Shown here: piece after piece, positions 4,490 through 5,550 of the stretch | How the letters are laid out: every line of letters begins with the position of its first letter | Numbering within the stretch: the first letter of the stretch is position 1 | Notes under the pieces: generated by a model | Told to the model about the DNA's origin: nothing | Database searches by the model: none | Seen by the model: the letters and a program-made list of their open reading frames with translations, nothing else | Origin: an uncultured Candidatus Melainabacteria bacterium | GTDB lineage: Bacteria; Cyanobacteriota; Vampirovibrionia; Gastranaerophilales; Gastranaerophilaceae | Assembly (NCBI GenBank): GCA_934777245.1 | Contig: CAKVND010000078.1 | Coordinates: 1-5,550 of the forward strand | Direction: 5' to 3' | DNA length: 5,550 nucleotides | Translations under genes and position numbers: made by a program

Positions 4490-5284
4490 ATGTCAAGAAA
4501 ACCAATTATTGCAGGAAACTGGAAAATGAACTTACTTCAATCAGATGCTAAATCTTTATTTGAAGGTATAAAGAATTTTACAAAAGATTTCACAGCAACT
4601 CAATTGCCAGAAATCATTATCGCACCTGTGTTCACTTCTCTAAGTGTTGTTAATGCAGAAAAATGCGATTGCGGCTGCGGTTGCGATAAAATCGCTATTG
4701 CCGGTCAAAATTGCCATTGGGAAAAATCAGGCGCTTTCACAGGCGAAGTTTCTGTTGAAATGTTAGCAGATGCTGGTTGCTCACACGTTATCATCGGACA
4801 CTCTGAAAGAAGACAATACTTCTCAGAAACAGATGAAATGATTAACAAAAAAGCTAAAGCTATCTTGGCTGGCGGTTTAATTCCTATCATCTGCTGTGGT
4901 GAAACTCTTGAACAAAGAGAAGCTGGTGTTACAGATGAACACATCGCTACTCAAATTAGAGCAGCATTAAACGGCTTGTCTGAAGAAGAAGTTGCTAAAT
5001 CAGTTATCGCTTATGAACCAATCTGGGCTATCGGAACAGGTAAGACTTGCGACAGCAAAGAAGCAAACAGAGTTATCGCTATGATTAGAAACGTTGTAAA
5101 AGAAGTTTCTTCAGCTTCTGCAGGCGACGCTATCAGAATCCTTTACGGCGGTTCTGTAAAACCTAACACAATTGAAGAACAAATGTCACAATCAGACATC
5201 GACGGTGCTTTGGTTGGTGGCGCAAGCTTAAAAGCTGACAGCTTCAACGAAATTATTGCTAACACAATGAAAGTTAGTGTTTAA
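4490..5284 (+). CDS. tpiA: Triosephosphate isomerase
   Basis: The 264-residue product interconverts glyceraldehyde-3-phosphate and dihydroxyacetone phosphate in glycolysis and gluconeogenesis; it is a cytoplasmic (beta/alpha)8 barrel, usually a dimer. All catalytic residues are present: N10 and K12 in AGNWKMN, H104 in IIGHSERR, E176 in AYEPIWAIGTGKT (which also starts the mobile loop 6), and the phosphate-binding YGGSVKP (219-225) and GALVGGASL (239-247). It is about 10 residues longer than the typical enzyme, and part of the excess is a cysteine cluster, C-D-C-G-C-G-C (59-65), in the loop between strands 2 and 3. AAGGAG (4478-4483) fixes the ATG. The gene stands alone rather than with gap/pgk, and its codons look more selected (many GCT, GTT, ATC) than those of the transporter, as expected for high expression. 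Confidence 0.98.
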   Translation: MSRKPIIAGNWKMNLLQSDAKSLFEGIKNFTKDFTATQLPEIIIAPVFTSLSVVNAEKCDCGCGCDKIAIAGQNCHWEKSGAFTGEVSVEMLADAGCSHVIIGHSERRQYFSETDEMINKKAKAILAGGLIPIICCGETLEQREAGVTDEHIATQIRAALNGLSEEEVAKSVIAYEPIWAIGTGKTCDSKEANRVIAMIRNVVKEVSSASAGDAIRILYGGSVKPNTIEEQMSQSDIDGALVGGASLKADSFNEIIANTMKVSV

Positions 5285-5308
5285 TAAAAAATTATAATAT
5301 TCCTAATT

Positions 5309-5341
5309 AAACGCGGTCGGTTAAAAACCGACCGCGTTTTT
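5309..5341 (+). terminator. Strong rho-independent terminator after tpiA
   Basis: AAACGCGGTCGGTT (5309-5322) pairs perfectly with AACCGACCGCGTTT (5326-5339) around an AAA loop, and the Ts run on to 5341. The stem is 14 bp and very GC-rich for this genome. It lies 24 nt after the tpiA stop and insulates fusA from tpiA. The A-run on the other side would also allow termination from the right. Confidence 0.95.
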
Positions 5342-5495
5342 AATTTATATTTTTATAAAATATTATTGTCTAATTATTTAATAAACTTAACAAAAAACTC
5401 AACCTACTTGTACTGAAAACATGTTCATGCCACAATATGATTAACTGGGAAACAGTATAAATAGTAGTAGTAGAAATATAAAGGAAACTAAGACA
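5342..5495 (+). promoter_or_regulatory. fusA upstream region
   Basis: fusA must be started from within this region because a strong terminator lies before it, but no clean promoter can be assigned. Candidates are TATGAT (5436-5441) or TATAAA (5456-5461) as -10, without a well-spaced -35; TTGTAC (5408-5413) is 22 bp from the first. A TAG trinucleotide is repeated four times at 5462-5473. AAGGA (5481-5485) is the fusA ribosome binding site, with a rather long 10-nt spacing. Confidence 0.4.
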
Positions 5496-5550
5496 ATGGC
5501 TAGAAAAACTCCATTAGAAAAAATCAGAAATATTGGTATTGCTGCTCACA
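5496..5550 (+). CDS. fusA: Elongation factor G (partial, N-terminus only)
   Basis: Only 18 complete codons are present: MARKTPLEKIRNIGIAAH, running off the right edge just before the P-loop (expected next: IDAGKTT). This is the standard EF-G opening. EF-G is the GTPase that drives translocation on the ribosome and, with RRF, ribosome recycling. The ATG at 5496 has AAGGA 10 nt upstream. In most bacteria fusA follows rpsL-rpsG. Here it follows tpiA across a strong terminator, so it is detached from that cluster or is a second copy. Paralogues cannot be told apart from 18 residues. Confidence 0.92.
   Translation, partial: MARKTPLEKIRNIGIAAH

Noticed and set aside
4705..4944. Minus-strand frame of 79 codons inside tpiA
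   Set aside because: It is antisense to the catalytic region of tpiA, and coding constraint on tpiA explains the open frame.
5415..5426. GAAA-ACAT-GTTC upstream of fusA as a LexA/DinR-type box
   Set aside because: It misses one position of GAAC-N4-GTTC, fusA is not an SOS gene, and a single imperfect 8-base match in AT-rich DNA is weak evidence.

Overview
This is an AT-rich bacterial window made almost entirely of housekeeping genes. IF-1 and the start of S13 look cyanobacterial in character (for example the SMPNAMFRV and [21 protein letters not shown] stretches of IF-1). Together with the strong AT bias and the split-up ribosomal gene order, this makes a non-photosynthetic cyanobacterial relative (Melainabacteria / Gastranaerophilales type) my best guess. 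That is an inference from a few proteins; a low-GC Firmicute or another gut lineage is not excluded.

Layout. Positions 1-587, minus strand: a translation operon infA - rpmJ - rpsM (S13 runs off the left edge), transcribed leftwards from a promoter near 643-670. The rpmJ-rpsM gap holds a large inverted repeat whose arms are built from degenerate 8-bp units. Positions 588-918: a gene-free divergent control region. Positions 919-2181, plus: serS, closed by a strong hairpin terminator that also faces the converging gene beyond it. Positions 2229-2543, minus: a small winged-helix protein. Positions 2644-3807, plus: an Fsr-type MFS efflux transporter, divergent from the winged-helix gene. Positions 3884-4216, plus: a 110-residue protein I do not recognise, under a promoter whose spacer is a palindrome. 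Positions 4217-4489: gene-free, with a dispersed-repeat-like hairpin, a second hairpin and the tpiA leader. Positions 4490-5284, plus: tpiA with a cysteine cluster, followed by a strong terminator. Positions 5496-5550, plus: the first 18 codons of fusA (EF-G), running off the right edge.

How the parts relate. infA, rpmJ, rpsM, serS and fusA serve translation, and tpiA serves central carbon metabolism. Each plus-strand gene appears to be its own transcription unit. The one regulatory module that stands out is the winged-helix gene with the divergent transporter. Their two promoters overlap with exact symmetry: back-to-back TTGATT -35 boxes form the palindrome TTGATTAATCAA, and each promoter has a 17-bp spacer and a perfect TATAAT. 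This suggests an autoregulated repressor/efflux pair, and it also predicts a leaderless mRNA for the regulator.

I see no phage, CRISPR, toxin-antitoxin or biosynthetic system and no stable RNA gene. The points worth a second look are regulatory architecture, repeats and two unusual proteins, not a large new system.
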